NCBI GenBank assembly: GCA_004799545.1
Contig: SSMU01000005.1
Location: forward strand, 434,001-498,000
Reading direction: 5' to 3'
Length of the DNA stretch: 64,000 bases
Origin: Phenylobacterium sp.
Lineage (GTDB): Bacteria; Pseudomonadota; Alphaproteobacteria; Caulobacterales; Caulobacteraceae
The position numbers were made by a program, and so were the translations under genes. The notes under the pieces are model-generated. The model worked only from the letters and a program-made list of their open reading frames with translations, had not been told where the DNA came from and made no database searches. The number at the start of each line of letters is the position of its first letter. The stretch's first letter is position 1. Shown here piece by piece: positions 17,730 through 26,571 of the stretch.

Positions 17730-18911
17730 TCAGGCCGCCGCGAGCTCCGGCAGGTCGTGCAGGGCCGGGTCGAGGCCGCGGCCCATCAGATCGATGAAGT
17801 TGTCGCGGTAGAACCTGCGGCGCACCGGCTCCGAGACTCCCGCCAGGCTGTCGTTGAACCGCTTCAGCGGATTGCGGCCGCCCTCGATGTGCGGGAAGTC
17901 GGAGGAGAACAGGCACATCTCCTCGCCGGAGTTCTCGATGATCCAGCGGGCGTCCTCGTGCGGATAGGGCGTGACGCGCAGCTGGCGGCGGAGGATCTCG
18001 CTCGGCGCCCCGGAGAGCTTCTGCAGCCGCTCCTCCTTGCCGAACGCCGCGACGCCGGAATCCAGGAACTTCATCAGGCTGGGCAGCCAGGAGGCGCCGA
18101 GCTCGATGGCTCCGAACTTCAGGCGCGGGAAGCGGTCGAACACCCCGTCGATCACCAGGGCCGAGAGGGTCTGCCAGACCGATAGCGGGATGGCCATGAA
18201 GGTCAGCGAGGTGAAGTTCTCGTCGCCGCCGTGGAAGTCCTTCACGAAGGGCAGGCCGTTCTCGATGTAGTCGTGGTGCATCTTCTCCTCGCCGCCGACG
18301 TGGAAGAGGATCGGCACCCCGGCCTCCTGGGCCACCGCCCAGAGCGGGTCGAGCTCCACGTGGCTGGGCGAGAAGCCCTTCGGATGGCGTGACGGCACGA
18401 TCAGGGCCTTGGCCCCGAGCTTCAGGGCTTCGCGGGCGATCTCCGGCGCGCGCGCCCGGTCGATCAGCGGCACGTAGCCGGTGGCCAGCAGCCGGCGGTC
18501 CACGGAGCAGAACTCGGTCATCATCCGATTGTGGGCGCGGGCCGTCTCGCCGGCCAAAGCCACCTCGCCCATCTGCTCCAGGCCGAAGTTGGAGAGGCAG
18601 GCGGTGGTGAACACCAGCTGCGAGGTGAAGCCCAGGTAGTCGAGCGTCTTCGGCCGATCGTCGGCGTCGAAGGCCCCCAGGGCCTCGTAGTTCTTGCGCA
18701 ACAGGATGTTGGCCTCGGCCCCGGCGCGGAACTCCGGATCCCGCTGCTTCTCGGCCGCCTTGGCGAACCACTCGGGCAGCACGTCCTTGCGGCCGGTCTT
18801 CTCGACGAAGGCGTCACGGAATTTCGGGTCGATGTAGCGGTTGATGGTGCCCGGCAGCTCCATGATGTGGCTGTCCGCATCGTGGATGGTTTGGCCCTCG
18901 ACGTACGGCAT
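17730..18911 (-). CDS. amidohydrolase family metal-dependent hydrolase
   Basis: 393 residues from the ATG at 18911, which has an excellent AGGGAGGA site eight bases upstream. The reading frame stays open far beyond this start, but that extension is the antisense of the next genes. The protein begins [19 protein letters not shown], with DxDSH as the first metal motif. It continues with [49 protein letters not shown] and [16 protein letters not shown] (the last Asp and His of the TIM-barrel site). This is the COG2159 group of decarboxylases/hydrolases; the substrate cannot be assigned. Divergent start codons with the glycosylase gene lie only 15 bp apart. Confidence 0.88.
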   Translation of the reverse strand: MPYVEGQTIHDADSHIMELPGTINRYIDPKFRDAFVEKTGRKDVLPEWFAKAAEKQRDPEFRAGAEANILLRKNYEALGAFDADDRPKTLDYLGFTSQLVFTTACLSNFGLEQMGEVALAGETARAHNRMMTEFCSVDRRLLATGYVPLIDRARAPEIAREALKLGAKALIVPSRHPKGFSPSHVELDPLWAVAQEAGVPILFHVGGEEKMHHDYIENGLPFVKDFHGGDENFTSLTFMAIPLSVWQTLSALVIDGVFDRFPRLKFGAIELGASWLPSLMKFLDSGVAAFGKEERLQKLSGAPSEILRRQLRVTPYPHEDARWIIENSGEEMCLFSSDFPHIEGGRNPLKRFNDSLAGVSEPVRRRFYRDNFIDLMGRGLDPALHDLPELAAA

Positions 18912-18926
18912 GCGACATCCTCCCTT

Positions 18927-19520
18927 ATGGCTGGAGATATTCGACGCCTCGGTACGGAGCCTCGTCAAGCGGAGGTTTTCGCCCTGCCGCCGGTGGCGGC
19001 GGCCCTCGAGCTGATCGGCTGGACCCTGACCATGGACGGCGTGGGCGGGGTGATCGTCGAGACCGAGGCCTATCACCACGAGGATCCGGCCTCGCACGCC
19101 TTCTCCGGGCCGACGCCGCGCAACGCGGCGATGTTCGGGCCGGTGGGCCGCGCCTACGTCTACCGCTCCTACGGAATCCACTGGTGCCTGAACCTGGTTT
19201 GCGGGCCGGAACCGGGCAGCGCGGTGCTGATCCGGGCGCTGGAGCCGACGGTCGGGCAGGAGGCGATGCGCGAGCGGCGCGGGGTGCAGGACGTCCGCCA
19301 GCTCTGCTCGGGCCCGGGCAAGCTCTGCCAGGCCTTGGCCGTCACCCACGCCCACAACGGCCTGTCGCTGGCGGAGCCGCCGTTCGATCTGATCCCCCGC
19401 GAGCGCGAACCGCCCCTCCTGGTCGGCCCGCGCATCGGCATCACCCGCGCGGTCGACCTGCCCTGGCGGTTCGGGCTGGCCGGCTCGCGGTTCCTGAGCC
19501 GGCCGTTTCCGAAGGGCTAG
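18927..19520 (+). CDS. DNA-3-methyladenine glycosylase (AAG/MPG family)
   Basis: 197 residues from the ATG at 18927. The frame is open upstream of this but overlaps the divergent amidohydrolase. The family core is complete: [20 protein letters not shown] (catalytic Glu in VETEAY), [61 protein letters not shown] and [15 protein letters not shown]. The enzyme removes alkylated purines such as 3-methyladenine as the first step of base excision repair. Its stop shares a CTAG palindrome with the convergent peroxiredoxin. A weak ribosome site means a nearby alternative start cannot be excluded. Confidence 0.92.
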   Translation: MAGDIRRLGTEPRQAEVFALPPVAAALELIGWTLTMDGVGGVIVETEAYHHEDPASHAFSGPTPRNAAMFGPVGRAYVYRSYGIHWCLNLVCGPEPGSAVLIRALEPTVGQEAMRERRGVQDVRQLCSGPGKLCQALAVTHAHNGLSLAEPPFDLIPREREPPLLVGPRIGITRAVDLPWRFGLAGSRFLSRPFPKG

Positions 19521-19999
19521 AGCTGGGCGATCAGGTATTCGGCGGAGGAGACGCGGAATTCGCCGGCCTCTTCCACGTTCAGCTCGGTGACCACCCCGTC
19601 GTCGACGATCATCGAATAGCGCTGCGAGCGATTGCCCATGCCGAAGCGCGAGGCGTCGAGCTCGAGGCCCACGGCGCGGGTGAACGCGCCGCCGCCGTCG
19701 GCCAGCATGACGATGTCCTCGCCGATCGCCTGGTCCTCGGCCCAGGCGCGCATCACGAAGGCGTCGTTGACCGAGACGCAGGCGATCACGTCGACGCCCT
19801 TGGCCTTGATGTCCTGCGAATGCTGCTTGAAGCCCGGCAGGTGCTTGGCCGAGCAGGTCGGCGTGAAGGCGCCCGGCACGGCGAACAGCGCCACCTTCTT
19901 GCCCTTGAAGAAGTCCTCGGTGGAGACCGGCTTCGGCCCTTCGGCGGTGGCCTGGGTCAGGGTGACGTTGGGCAGCTTGTCGCCGACTTTGATGGTCAT
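19517..19999 (-). CDS. peroxiredoxin (Prx5 / AhpC-TSA redoxin)
   Basis: 160 residues, starting at the ATG at 19999 with GGAGAGGA upstream. The peroxidatic Cys is in [17 protein letters not shown]. Further family positions are [19 protein letters not shown] and [20 protein letters not shown] (conserved Arg). Prx5-type enzymes reduce hydrogen peroxide and organic peroxides, usually recycled by glutaredoxin or thioredoxin. It lies end to end with the glycosylase. Confidence 0.94.
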   Translation of the reverse strand: MTIKVGDKLPNVTLTQATAEGPKPVSTEDFFKGKKVALFAVPGAFTPTCSAKHLPGFKQHSQDIKAKGVDVIACVSVNDAFVMRAWAEDQAIGEDIVMLADGGGAFTRAVGLELDASRFGMGNRSQRYSMIVDDGVVTELNVEEAGEFRVSSAEYLIAQL

Positions 20000-20116
20000 G
20001 GGCGCGTCCTCTCCAATGGCAGGGCTTGCACATAGGCCGATCAGCCGCGGCCGCAACGGGGTTCTGCGCGAAATCGGTCCTTGAAAGCGCCATCATCCCC
20101 GCCAAATTGGGAGCCG

Positions 20117-20680
20117 ATGCAAGGCGGCTTCTTTTCCGGCCAGTTGCTCATCGCGATGCCGGGCATTTCCGACCCGCGATTCGAGCGGGCGCTGATCCTG
20201 ATCTGCGCGCATGACGAGCAGCATGCGATGGGCGTCGCCGTGAACCGGCCGGTCGACGGCCTGACCTTCCCTGTCTTGCTGGAACGCCTGGAGATCAAGG
20301 CGACCATCACCCTGCCGCCGGACCTGGTGCTGATGGGTGGGCCGGTGGAGCGCGAGCGCGGCTTCGTGGTGCACACCGACGACTATCAGGGCGAGCACAC
20401 CCTGGAGGTCGGCGAAGGCCTGGCGCTGACCGCCACGCGCGAGGTGCTGGAGATCATCGCCAGCCACAACCAGAGCCCCCGCCGCTCGCTGCTGGCCCTG
20501 GGCTACGCCGGCTGGGGCGCGGGCCAGCTGGAGAGCGAGATCAAGGAGAACGTCTGGCTGACCTGCGAGGCGGACGAGACCCTGGTGTTCGGCGGCGACT
20601 ACGAGACCAAATGGGTCCGCGCCCTGGCCAAGATCGGCGTCGATCCCGACCGGCTGAGCCTGTTCGCCGGGCGGGCCTGA
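20117..20680 (+). CDS. YqgE/AlgH family protein
   Basis: 187 residues from ATG 20117, with TGGGAG about five bases upstream; an in-frame TTG at 20081 is a weaker start. Motifs are GQLLIAMPGISDPRFERALI, ICAHDEQHAMGVAVNRP, LMGGPVERERGFVVHT, SLLALGYAGWGAGQLESEI and WLTCEADETLVFG. The family is conserved in proteobacteria and named after AlgH, reported as an alginate regulator in Pseudomonas. Its biochemical role is unknown and no DNA-binding motif is visible. It abuts the end of the convergent GGDEF-EAL gene with no spacer. Confidence 0.93.
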   Translation: MQGGFFSGQLLIAMPGISDPRFERALILICAHDEQHAMGVAVNRPVDGLTFPVLLERLEIKATITLPPDLVLMGGPVERERGFVVHTDDYQGEHTLEVGEGLALTATREVLEIIASHNQSPRRSLLALGYAGWGAGQLESEIKENVWLTCEADETLVFGGDYETKWVRALAKIGVDPDRLSLFAGRA

Positions 20681-22345
20681 TCAGCCGCGGCTACCGCGCG
20701 CCTTCACCGGGGCGGCGCCGTCGACATAGCTTTCGTTGAGGTAGACCTCGGCCTCCTGCGGCGACAGCGCCGGCGCGTAGCCGAAGCCCTGGCCGTAGTC
20801 GCAGCCGATGGCCAGCAGGGCGCGGGCCATGCCGGCGTTTTCGACGCCCTCGGCGACCACCTCCAGGGCTAGGTCCTGGCCCAGCTTGACCACCGAGGAG
20901 ACGATCTTCGCCGAGCCCTCGTTGGTGGCCATGGTGCGCACGAAGTAGCGGTCGATCTTCAGGGTGTCGAACGGCAGGCGGGTGAGGTAGCTCAGCGAGG
21001 AGAAGCCGGTGCCGAAGTCGTCGAGCGCCAGGGCGGCGCCGGCGGCGCGCAGGTCCTCGAGGATGACGGCCGCCCGATCCGGGTCGCGCATCACGTCGCT
21101 CTCGGTGACCTCCAGTTTCAGGGCGCCGGGCGGCAGGCCGGTCTGGCGGCGGATGCCGGCCACGTCGGCCACCAGGTCCGGCCGGTCGATCTCGCCGGTG
21201 GAGAGGTTGACGGCGACGGTCAGCTCGCCCGCCGCATGGTGCCGGGCGCGCCACTCGGCGAGCTGCCTGGCGGCCTCGCGCATCATCATGGCGCCCAGGT
21301 CGCGCATCATGCCCATCTCGTCGCAGAGCGGCAGGAACTGCTCGGGGGTCAGGAGGCCGCGGCGCGGGTGGCGCCAGCGGACCAGGGCCTCGAAGCCGGA
21401 CAGCGCGCCGGTCGAGAGCCGCACGATCGGCTGGTAGAAGGGGCTCAGCTCGCCGCGGGCCAGGGCGCCGCGCAGGTCGCCCTCCAGCGCCAGCCGCGAC
21501 AGGCCGTCGGTCTCCAGGGTGCGGCCGTAGGCGGCGGCCCCGCCGCGGCCGTGGCTCTTGGCGGACTCCACCGCCAGCTCGGCGCGGCGCAGCAGCTCGG
21601 CGGCTTCCGGCGCGTCCAGCCCGCCCTCGGCCTCCACGGCGCCGATGGAGAGCGTCGGGTGGATGTCGAAGCCCGCGACCCGCAGGGGCTGCTCCAGGGC
21701 GCGGCGCAGGGCGTCGGGACCGGGGGACAGCTCGACGGGGGCCAGGGCTGCGAACTCGTCCTCGCCGATGCGGGCCAGGAGGGCGCCGGCCGGGAAGGCC
21801 GCGGCGAGGCGCGAGCCCAGGGCCGCCAGCACCAGGTCCGCCCGTTCGTGGCCCAGGGCCTCGTTGAGCCGGCGCAGGCGATCGAGGTCGGCGACGATCA
21901 GCTCATGGCGGCCGGTGGTCTGCAGCCGCTCGCGGGCGCGGGTGACGAAGCTCTTGCGATCCAAGAGGCCGGTGAGCGAGTCCTGGTCGGCGGCGGCGAA
22001 CTTGGTCTCCAGGGCCACGACGCCGGCGGCGCGGCAGCCCTCTTCCAGCCACAGGCCGCGCCAGATACAGACCCCGCCGCCGCGCATGCGCAGGCGGACG
22101 GAGATCTCAGCGCCCGGCTCGCGGACCCGCAGGATGTCTTCGGCGCAGGCGCGGTCCTGCGGCATGGCCAGCGCGCGGACCGCGGCGGAGGAGCAGTCGG
22201 GGGCCAGCGGGCCCAGGCCCAGCGCACGGGACGCACCGGTCAGGCGCAGGCGGTCCTTCTCGGGCTCCCACACCCAAAGCGCCACATCGGCTGCGCCGAG
22301 CGCCTCCAGCGTGGTCGTCGCGTCCCACATCCAGCCGTTGGCCAT
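20681..22345 (-). CDS. GGDEF-EAL protein with degenerate cyclase motif
   Basis: About 554 residues from ATG 22345. Residues 1-125 look like a PAS-like sensor (DVALWVWEPEKDRLRLTGAS and a CIWRGLWLEEG strand). A GGDEF domain (about 135-290) follows, but its signature reads RIGEDEF rather than GGDEF/GGEEF, and I see no RxxD inhibitory site. The C-terminal EAL domain looks intact: FEALVRW, VAVNLSTGEI, LEVTES, LALDDFGTGFSSLSYL, LKIDRYFV and VVAEGVEN. I therefore infer a c-di-GMP phosphodiesterase with a GGDEF domain that is regulatory (for example GTP-binding) or structural. It lies in line with the GNAT gene upstream on the same strand. Confidence 0.9.
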   Translation of the reverse strand: MANGWMWDATTTLEALGAADVALWVWEPEKDRLRLTGASRALGLGPLAPDCSSAAVRALAMPQDRACAEDILRVREPGAEISVRLRMRGGGVCIWRGLWLEEGCRAAGVVALETKFAAADQDSLTGLLDRKSFVTRARERLQTTGRHELIVADLDRLRRLNEALGHERADLVLAALGSRLAAAFPAGALLARIGEDEFAALAPVELSPGPDALRRALEQPLRVAGFDIHPTLSIGAVEAEGGLDAPEAAELLRRAELAVESAKSHGRGGAAAYGRTLETDGLSRLALEGDLRGALARGELSPFYQPIVRLSTGALSGFEALVRWRHPRRGLLTPEQFLPLCDEMGMMRDLGAMMMREAARQLAEWRARHHAAGELTVAVNLSTGEIDRPDLVADVAGIRRQTGLPPGALKLEVTESDVMRDPDRAAVILEDLRAAGAALALDDFGTGFSSLSYLTRLPFDTLKIDRYFVRTMATNEGSAKIVSSVVKLGQDLALEVVAEGVENAGMARALLAIGCDYGQGFGYAPALSPQEAEVYLNESYVDGAAPVKARGSRG

Positions 22346-22377
22346 CGCCCAGTTTCGCCCAAGCAAACGGGCGTCGC

Positions 22378-22989
22378 CTACACCGACACCCCCTCGTCCG
22401 GTCCTTCCGGCCCCTTGAGGGGCGAGACCTGGCCGAACAGCACATGGTCTCGCCAAACGCCGTTAATTTTCAGATAAGCCTTGGCGAATCCCTCCTCGGC
22501 GAAGCCGGCCTTGGCGAGCAGGCTGCGCGACGGGGCGTTCTCGGGAATGCAGGCCGCTTCCACGCGGTGAAGGCCTAGCGTTCGGAAGGCGAAGTCCGAC
22601 ATCGCCCGCACCGCCGCCAGGGTCAGCCCCTGGCGGGTGAACCGCTGGCCGCACCAGTAGCCGATCGACCCCATCTGGGCGACGCCGCGGCGGACGTTGG
22701 AAAGCGTGATCCCGCCGGTCAGCTGCTCCTCGCCGCCCTTCAGCACGAAGAACGAATAGGCGGCGCCTAGCTCACGGTCGCGGGCGTAGGCGGCGAGCCG
22801 GCGGCGGAAGGCGGCGCGGGTCAGGTCGTCGGACGGCCAGGTGGGCTCCCAGGGTTGCAGGAAGCCACGTGACGCGGCCCGGAGCTCGCGCCACGCCAGA
22901 TAGTCGGTGGCCCGCGGCGGACGCAGCACCACGCCATAGCCTTCGACGCGAAGGCTGCTCTCCGGGGCGATCCAATCAAGCAGGGCCAT
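22378..22989 (-). CDS. GNAT N-acetyltransferase (RimJ/RimL type)
   Basis: 203 residues of the RimJ/RimL GNAT group. N-terminal VVLRPPRATDYLAWRELRAA and FLQPWEPTWP match RimJ-like enzymes that acetylate ribosomal protein N-termini. The acetyl-CoA loop region is MGSIGYWCGQRFTRQGLTLA, and the last strand pair is LGLHRVEAACIPENAPSRSL and LLAKAGFAEEG. The actual substrate is not certain. It is 32 bp upstream of the GGDEF-EAL gene, likely the same transcript, and its start is divergent from the acyltransferase operon. Confidence 0.9.
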   Translation of the reverse strand: MALLDWIAPESSLRVEGYGVVLRPPRATDYLAWRELRAASRGFLQPWEPTWPSDDLTRAAFRRRLAAYARDRELGAAYSFFVLKGGEEQLTGGITLSNVRRGVAQMGSIGYWCGQRFTRQGLTLAAVRAMSDFAFRTLGLHRVEAACIPENAPSRSLLAKAGFAEEGFAKAYLKINGVWRDHVLFGQVSPLKGPEGPDEGVSV

Positions 22990-23033
22990 TGCGGCCGCAG
23001 CGTCGCGGAATTCGCACCGACGTCAAGACCGGC

Positions 23034-23062
23034 TGGACTCTCCTGATAGACTTGTTTATATC
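23034..23062 (+). promoter_or_regulatory. candidate sigma70-type promoter of acyltransferase operon
   Basis: TGGACT (23034-23039) and TATATC (23057-23062) are separated by exactly 17 bp in an otherwise AT-rich stretch between the divergent GNAT and acyltransferase genes. Each hexamer matches four of six consensus positions. The -10 overlaps the inverted repeat listed next. Confidence 0.35.
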
Positions 23063-23078
23063 GCAAACTTGTCTGCGA
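23061..23078. promoter_or_regulatory. candidate operator (TCGCA-N8-TGCGA inverted repeat)
   Basis: An inverted repeat TCGCA (23061-23065) and TGCGA (23074-23078) sits on the candidate -10 of the acyltransferase operon. Nearby direct repeats, ACTTGT at 23050 and 23067 and ATCGCAA at 23060 and 23080, add to the regulatory look. The operon's last gene encodes a winged-helix regulator, which would be the natural ligand. That link is inference. Confidence 0.35.
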
Positions 23079-23114
23079 AATCGCAACGGGCGTCGCGCTG
23101 AGGGAGATAGGGCC

Positions 23115-24350
23115 ATGACAAGGGCTATCGGAGCATCGGGAGACCAGGGCCGCCTGCATGGCCTGGACGCAGTGCGGGGCTATGCGCTGCTGCTGGGCAT
23201 CGTGTTCCACGCGACCATGTCGTTCATACCGGGGCCGCAGATCTGGGTGGTGGAGGACACGCACCGGAGCCTCTTCCTGTCGGGCGTCTTCTTCGTCTCG
23301 CACATCTTCCGGATGGCGACCTTCTTCCTGATCGCCGGCTTCTTCGCGCACATGGTGGTGGGCAAGCGGGGGGTGAAGGCCTTCGTGAAGGACCGCGCTA
23401 AGCGGATCCTCGTGCCCCTCGTGGTGGGCTGGCCGATCCTGATCGTGGCGATCATCGCGGCCAGCGCCTACGGCGGCTACGTCATGACCGGCCATATCCC
23501 GAAGCCGCCGCCGCCCGCGGCGCACGCCCCGCCCCTGGCCTTCCCCCTGACCCACCTGTGGTTCCTCTACCTGCTGCTGTGGCTCTATGCGGCCACGCTC
23601 GCGCTCCGCGCCGGCGTCGCCAGGCTGGACCCGGCCGGGCGGCTGGCGACGGCCGCCGACCGTCTGGTCAAGGGCGTGGTCGAGAACCGGGCCGGGGTCC
23701 TGGTGCTGGCGCTGCCAACCGCCCTGGCGTTGAACAGCTTCGCGCCCTGGGCGCTGTGGGGCGGCGTGCCGGCGCCGGATTCGTCGCTGATCCCCAATCC
23801 GCCGGCCGTGGTGGCCTTCTTCTCGGCCTTCGGCTTCGGCTGGCTGCTGCATCGGCAACCCGGGCTGCTGCAGACCTGGACCCGCCGCTGGGTGTTCAAC
23901 CTGACGGCGTCGGTGGTCCTGACCGCAGTCCTGATCGCCTGGATCGGCCTGACGCCGAACGCAGGGCCGCACACGCCGGGGCCCGAGCGGCTGGGCTACG
24001 CGATGACCTATGCGCTGGCGATCTGGACCTGGACCTTCGCGGTGATCGGCCTGGCCCTGCGCTTCCTGTCGAAGGAGAGCCCGGCCAGGCGCTACATCGC
24101 CGACTCGTCGTATTGGCTCTATCTGATCCACCTGCCGATCGTGATGGTGCTGCAGGCGCTGGTGGTGAAGCTCGACTGGCCGGCGGAGGTGAAGATCCTG
24201 GTCGTCCTGGGCGCCGCCTTCCCGCTGATGTTCGCCAGCTACCAGCTTCTCGTGCGCCACAGCTTCATCGGCGCCATCCTCAACGGGCGGCGCGCGCCCA
24301 AGCCCGCCCGGGCCGCGCCCGCCGCCCTTCGCCTGGAGCCCGCCGAATGA
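23115..24350 (+). CDS. acyltransferase family 3 / OpgC-like membrane acyltransferase
   Basis: 411 residues from the ATG at 23115 (AGGGAG upstream); the longer open frame from 22869 has no support and would cross the divergent GNAT start. The protein has about ten transmembrane helices. Its first helix holds RLHGLDAVRGYALLLGIVFH, the typical acyltransferase-3 opening with a conserved His. Further parts are RILVPLVVGWPIL, LTHLWFLYLLLWLYAATLAL and DSSYWLYLIHLPIVMVLQAL. Such enzymes move acyl groups from acyl-CoA onto sugars or glucans across the membrane. It overlaps the next gene by ATGA. Confidence 0.88.
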   Translation: MTRAIGASGDQGRLHGLDAVRGYALLLGIVFHATMSFIPGPQIWVVEDTHRSLFLSGVFFVSHIFRMATFFLIAGFFAHMVVGKRGVKAFVKDRAKRILVPLVVGWPILIVAIIAASAYGGYVMTGHIPKPPPPAAHAPPLAFPLTHLWFLYLLLWLYAATLALRAGVARLDPAGRLATAADRLVKGVVENRAGVLVLALPTALALNSFAPWALWGGVPAPDSSLIPNPPAVVAFFSAFGFGWLLHRQPGLLQTWTRRWVFNLTASVVLTAVLIAWIGLTPNAGPHTPGPERLGYAMTYALAIWTWTFAVIGLALRFLSKESPARRYIADSSYWLYLIHLPIVMVLQALVVKLDWPAEVKILVVLGAAFPLMFASYQLLVRHSFIGAILNGRRAPKPARAAPAALRLEPAE

Positions 24351-24961
24351 ACACCGACACCGCCCGCGAGGACCTGGCCTTCATGCGGGCCCTGGTCGCG
24401 CACGAGGACCGCTGGCAGCAGCAGTTCGGCAAGCTCTATTTCGCCGCCGGGCTTTGCTACAGCGTCCAGATGCTGCTGCACGTCGGCCAGTTCCTGGGCG
24501 TCACGCCGAACCAGGGACTGGGGGCGCTGGCGATCGGCTGGGGCCCGACGGTGGTGTTCTTGGGCATCCTGATCTGGACCCTGCGCCGGAACCCCGCCCC
24601 GCCAGTGGGCGGGGCGACGTCGCGGGCGGTGGGCTCGGTGTTTGGCGCGGTTGGCCTCAGCAACCTGGCGCTGGCCCTGTGCATCGGCTCCATCTCGCTC
24701 CGCCTGCACAGCGTGACGATCTGGCTGATCTACCCCTGCGTGGTGATGGTGCTGCAGGGCCTGGCCTGGCTGGTGGCCTATATGTTGCGCCGCCGGCTGT
24801 GGCTGGGCGCGGTGGCCTTCGGATGGTTCGCGGTGGGCGTCGCCATGGCCCTGTTCATCGACAACATGGTGGGCTTCGTGCTCGCCGCCGCGGTCGGCAT
24901 CTTCTGCTTCATGCTGCTGCCCGGCCTCTACATCATGCGGCAGTCCGGCCGGAGCGCGTGA
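24347..24961 (+). CDS. six-helix integral membrane protein of unknown function
   Basis: 204 residues, starting on the ATG that overlaps the acyltransferase stop (ATGA at 24347-24350), so the two are translationally coupled. After a charged N-terminus (about 35 residues) come six hydrophobic segments, among them FGKLYFAAGLCYSVQMLLHV, GWGPTVVFLGILIWTL, AVGLSNLALALCIGSIS and the final AAAVGIFCFMLLPGLYIM. I recognise no enzyme motif. Placement between an acyltransferase and a regulator suggests a shared cell-envelope role, or a membrane partner of the downstream winged-helix protein. Confidence 0.8.
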   Translation: MNTDTAREDLAFMRALVAHEDRWQQQFGKLYFAAGLCYSVQMLLHVGQFLGVTPNQGLGALAIGWGPTVVFLGILIWTLRRNPAPPVGGATSRAVGSVFGAVGLSNLALALCIGSISLRLHSVTIWLIYPCVVMVLQGLAWLVAYMLRRRLWLGAVAFGWFAVGVAMALFIDNMVGFVLAAAVGIFCFMLLPGLYIMRQSGRSA

Positions 24962-24964
24962 GCC

Positions 24965-25279
24965 TTGGCCGCGGGCAAGCCCAGCATGGACATCGGCAAG
25001 ATCGATGAGGTGATCCACGGCCGCCTGCGCCTGGGGGTGATGGCCTATCTGGCCAACACCGAGGTGGCCGATTTCAACGAGTTGAAGGCCGTGCTGGAGG
25101 TCACCCAGGGCAACCTCTCCGTCCAGCTGCGCAAGCTGGAGGACGCCGGCTATGTGGCCATCGAGAAGGGCTTCCTCGGCCGCAAGCCCCGCACCCAGGT
25201 GCGGATCACCGCCGCCGGCCGCAAGGCGTTCGCCCTCTACCTGGAAGCGCTGGGCCGGGTGATCGGGCCCAACCCCTAA
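24965..25279 (+). CDS. winged-helix transcriptional regulator (HTH_34/MarR-like)
   Basis: About 104 residues, a single winged-helix domain: VIHGRLRLGVMAYLANTEVA, FNELKAVLEVTQGNLSVQLR (recognition helix region), KLEDAGYVAIEKGFLGRK and PRTQVRITAAGRKAFALYLE (wing). This is the small stand-alone regulator type with no effector domain. It is the last gene of the acyltransferase operon, 3 bp after the membrane protein stop. Translation could start at TTG 24965 or ATG 24986; neither has a strong ribosome site. It could act on the inverted repeat upstream of the operon. Its stop codon region overlaps the M16 peptidase stop (CTAA). Confidence 0.87.
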   Translation: MAAGKPSMDIGKIDEVIHGRLRLGVMAYLANTEVADFNELKAVLEVTQGNLSVQLRKLEDAGYVAIEKGFLGRKPRTQVRITAAGRKAFALYLEALGRVIGPNP

Positions 25280-26571
25280 CCGAACAACGCCCGCTGGAAG
25301 CCTTCGCCGGCGCCCAGCGCCTTCTTGGGGCCAAGCACGGCCACGGCGGCGCGGCGCTGCGCCAGGATGGTCTCGGTCAGGCGCGTGAGGCCGGCGGGGG
25401 TGACCGCGTCGATCTCGGCGGCGATCTCGTCGGGCTCGAGGGTGCGACCGAACAGCAGCACCTGGGCGGCGTTCTGCTCGGCGCGGGCCAGGGCCGATTC
25501 CCGGCTCATGAACATGGCGCCCTTCAGCTGGGCCTTGGCGCGGGCGAGCTCGGCCTCGCCCACGGCCACGGTCATGCCGGCGATCTCGCCGGCCGCCACC
25601 TGGGCCAGCTCGGCGGCGTCCTCCGCGGCGCAGCCGGCGAAGATGCCCAGCACGCCGGTGTCGGCATAGGTCTCGGCGTAGGCGTCGATGGCGTAGGCCA
25701 GGCCGCGCTTCTCCCGGGCCTCCTGGAACAGACGGGACGCCATGCCGCCGCCGAGGATCTCGGCCAGCAGGCGCAGGGCGAAATAGTCCGGATCGCGGGC
25801 CCCAACCGCCGGCAGCAGCAGCACAAGGTTCGCCTGCTCCAGGTCCTTGGCCGAGGGCCGCAGGCCGCCGGTGAACGCAGCGGGCGGCGGGGTCTCCAGG
25901 GCGACGCCCTCGGCCATGGCGCCGAAGTCGCGCTCCACCAGCCGCAGCAGTTCGGCCTCGTCCACCGCGCCCGCGGCGCTGACCACCAGGGTCTCCGGCG
26001 CATAGAGGGCGGCGCGCCAATGGCCGATGGTCTCCGGCGTCGCGGCGCGGATGGAGGCGGGCGTGCCGAGGATCGGCCGGCCGAGCGAGCTGCCCTCGAA
26101 GGCTGCGGTCTGGGCCAGTTCGAAGACCAGGTCGTCGGGCGTGTCGGCGGCCTCGGCGATCTCCTGGCCCACCACCTGCTTCTCGCGGCGCAGGTCGTCG
26201 GCGTCCAGGGTCGGCCGCTGCACCAGGTCGGCGAGGACGCGCAGGCCAAGGTCGAGGCCATGCGCCAGGGCGCGGACCTGGAAGCTGGTGCGCTCGTAGC
26301 CGGTGGCGGCGTTGATCTGGCCGCCTTCCGCCTCGATCGCCTCGACGATGTCGCGGGCCGAGCGCGCGCCCGCGCCCTTGAACACCATGTGCTCCAGCAG
26401 GTGCGACCAGCCGGACCGCGCCTCGTCCTCGAACCGCGCGCCGCGGCCGGCGACCACCGACAGGGCCACGGTCTGCAGGCCCGGCATCGGGTCGCAGACC
26501 ACCCGCAACCCGCTGGCGAGCCGGTGGATCGGCAGGCCTTTCGGCTCAGCGTTCAGCGAAGGCGCGGACAT
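25276..26571 (-). CDS. M16 family zinc peptidase (processing-peptidase type)
   Basis: 431 residues from the ATG at 26571. The inverted zinc motif is HLLEHMVFKGAG (HxxEH), and the third ligand region is around REKQVVGQEIAEAADTPDD. The second half is the inactive M16_C domain with LEQANLVLLLPAVGARDPDY, LAEILGGGMASRLFQEAREK and GLAYAIDAYAETYADTGVLG. The protein resembles the beta subunit of mitochondrial processing peptidase and rickettsial/rhizobial homologues. It lies directly after thrC with its start inside the last 26 bp of thrC, the order common in alphaproteobacteria. Likely cytoplasmic peptide processing or degradation. Confidence 0.92.
   Translation of the reverse strand: MSAPSLNAEPKGLPIHRLASGLRVVCDPMPGLQTVALSVVAGRGARFEDEARSGWSHLLEHMVFKGAGARSARDIVEAIEAEGGQINAATGYERTSFQVRALAHGLDLGLRVLADLVQRPTLDADDLRREKQVVGQEIAEAADTPDDLVFELAQTAAFEGSSLGRPILGTPASIRAATPETIGHWRAALYAPETLVVSAAGAVDEAELLRLVERDFGAMAEGVALETPPPAAFTGGLRPSAKDLEQANLVLLLPAVGARDPDYFALRLLAEILGGGMASRLFQEAREKRGLAYAIDAYAETYADTGVLGIFAGCAAEDAAELAQVAAGEIAGMTVAVGEAELARAKAQLKGAMFMSRESALARAEQNAAQVLLFGRTLEPDEIAAEIDAVTPAGLTRLTETILAQRRAAVAVLGPKKALGAGEGFQRALFG

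Noticed and set aside
17730..20105. One 791-codon minus-strand frame ending as the amidohydrolase
   Set aside because: Only the part from 18911 has protein-like sequence and a ribosome site. The rest is antisense to the glycosylase and an out-of-frame shadow of the peroxiredoxin.
23558..24961. 467-codon frame as a fused protein ending in the six-helix membrane protein
   Set aside because: Upstream part is out of frame with the real acyltransferase; the coupled ATG at 24347 starts a clean membrane protein.
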